Position numbers and translations under genes: made by a program. Positions 31,124 to 31,986 of a DNA stretch of 31,986 bases are shown one piece after another. Numbering within the stretch: the first letter of the stretch is position 1; the number at the start of each line of letters is the position of its first letter. The DNA comes from CAYVBJ01 sp964415185 (GTDB taxonomy: Bacteria; Bacteroidota; Rhodothermia; Balneolales; Balneolaceae). A model generated the notes under the pieces. It did not search any database and was not told where the DNA came from. It worked only from the letters and a program-made list of their open reading frames with translations. The stretch spans positions 1 through 31,986 of the forward strand of contig CAYPZI010000021.1 in the NCBI GenBank assembly GCA_964415185.1, in the 5' to 3' direction.

Positions 31124-31986
31124 CACTTCCATACAGCAACTCCCATCGCTTCGAGGTGGCTATTTACTTTCTGCTCCAATTCGTCCACCTGTTCATCCAG
31201 CTCCATCACAGACGTTTCATACCGGCCGGCCAGTTCGTTGACGCGCCGGGTGAGGCTGCGGGAAATCGCTTCTACTTCGCCATCTATGTGGCCTTTAATG
31301 GTGGGCAGCCATTTGTCGTCCACCACCAGGGTTTGCACCTCGGCTTCGGTCAGGGTTTTGTACCGCTCAATTACTTTTTTATCGAGTGACTTCTCGGCAT
31401 CCTTCACTGCTTTTTTGGCTTTCTTCTCCGTGTCGTACGCCGTTTTATACTGCTGCATCACCGCGTACTCATCGGCAAACTCCTCATCGCCTTTGATCTC
31501 CTTCATGCGGCGGGTCAGCTCGCCTTTGGTTACGTTACCGGCATCGCTGAGGGCCTCTTCCATCAGTCCGCCTTCCATCGCGTGCTCCTGCTCCAGTTCT
31601 TCCATCGTCTGCGCAGCCTCTTCCTGCTTCTGCTTCAGCTCATCAATAGCCTGCTGTTCGCCGGCAAAATAGCGATCAAACAACACCTCCTTGGGAATCA
31701 GCTCGCATGTAAATTCTCCTTTCTTAATCTTCCCCTTGCTGTTGCGCACCGGCTCCAGCGTGGCGGTCCAGCCCTCCTCGGCAATCATATAAACATCATC
31801 GCGCATCGTCTCAAACCAGTAGTTCATCAGGTGCTGGTAAATGTCGTAAGGGTCGATCAGCGCCTTGCCACGGTAGCGCTCCAGCAGGTCGTCGGAGATC
31901 TCCGCAATAAACTCCTTGGGCCTCGTATCGGCATCAATCGACTTCATCGCCTGGTAGTGGGCCGATTTCCATTCCTCAAACAGCTC
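31123..31986 (-). CDS. hsdM: Type I restriction enzyme, methyltransferase subunit (C-terminal part)
   Basis: The frame stays open to the window edge, so the gene is cut; 287 codons of its 3' part are present. They read LFEEWKSAHYQAMKSIDADT, then SDDLLERYRGKALIDPYDIY and QHLMNYWFETMRDDVYMIAE, typical of the C-terminal region of type I N6-adenine methylases; the catalytic N/DPPY part lies outside. A long charged coiled coil follows (KQKQEEAAQTMEELEQEHAM; later EAISRSLTRRVNELAGRYET), which contacts HsdS. The internal ATG at 31947 is not the start. The stop overlaps the hsdS ATG (TGATG). Confidence 0.92.
   Translation of the reverse strand, partial: ELFEEWKSAHYQAMKSIDADTRPKEFIAEISDDLLERYRGKALIDPYDIYQHLMNYWFETMRDDVYMIAEEGWTATLEPVRNSKGKIKKGEFTCELIPKEVLFDRYFAGEQQAIDELKQKQEEAAQTMEELEQEHAMEGGLMEEALSDAGNVTKGELTRRMKEIKGDEEFADEYAVMQQYKTAYDTEKKAKKAVKDAEKSLDKKVIERYKTLTEAEVQTLVVDDKWLPTIKGHIDGEVEAISRSLTRRVNELAGRYETSVMELDEQVDELEQKVNSHLEAMGVAVWK

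Overview
The window looks like part of a draft or metagenome-assembled bacterial chromosome. It has two runs of N (10 N and 100 N). The host genes have moderate GC, weak Shine-Dalgarno signals and a gene set (Tex, HisN, GlgA/GlgC, NatAB-like ABC exporter, Dabb lipoprotein) that suits Bacteroidota in the wide sense, perhaps Balneolota. That placement is an impression from protein style, not a computed result.

Left half (1-16.8 kb), mostly housekeeping: a secreted basic His/Tyr-rich protein of unknown role; tex; hisN; a secreted M1-peptidase-like protein whose zinc site is destroyed and which carries HEAT-like repeats; a 1.27 kb gene-free stretch with small hairpin repeats; an ABC-2 permease/ATPase pair; divergently, glgA-glgC for glycogen synthesis; a multipass membrane protein convergent with glgC; a membrane-protein remnant; a small hypothetical gene; a Dabb-fold lipoprotein; and tag (3-methyladenine DNA glycosylase I).

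Middle (16.9-20.05 kb): a single markedly GC-rich DUF748/AsmA-like envelope gene that looks foreign (gammaproteobacterial in style). It is followed by a graveyard holding the C-terminal end of a tyrosine recombinase and a shrunken, frameshifted hipA toxin gene. This marks a site of gene gain and decay.

Right third (20.07-31.99 kb): a defence and addiction island with every intact gene on the minus strand. In transcription order it runs: hsdM (cut by the window edge), hsdS, an array of AATCC/GGATT hairpin repeats that supplies the last codons of hsdS, a HTH-antitoxin/PIN-toxin pair, a tiny ORF, hsdR, a YgjP-like metallopeptidase, a HigB-HigA-SecB-like toxin-antitoxin-chaperone (TAC) operon, a 34-codon stump of a DUF5655-type protein, an AbiEi-like regulator with a nucleotidyltransferase (AbiE-type type IV system), and a conserved hypothetical gene. 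Palindromic operator-like sites sit before higB and abiEi. A 37-bp dyad-containing element with 30 identical positions occurs both just upstream of hsdR and in the spacer upstream of the AbiE pair. The most notable items are the TAC operon, the shared dyad, the repeat array merging with hsdS, and the catalytically dead M1 protein.
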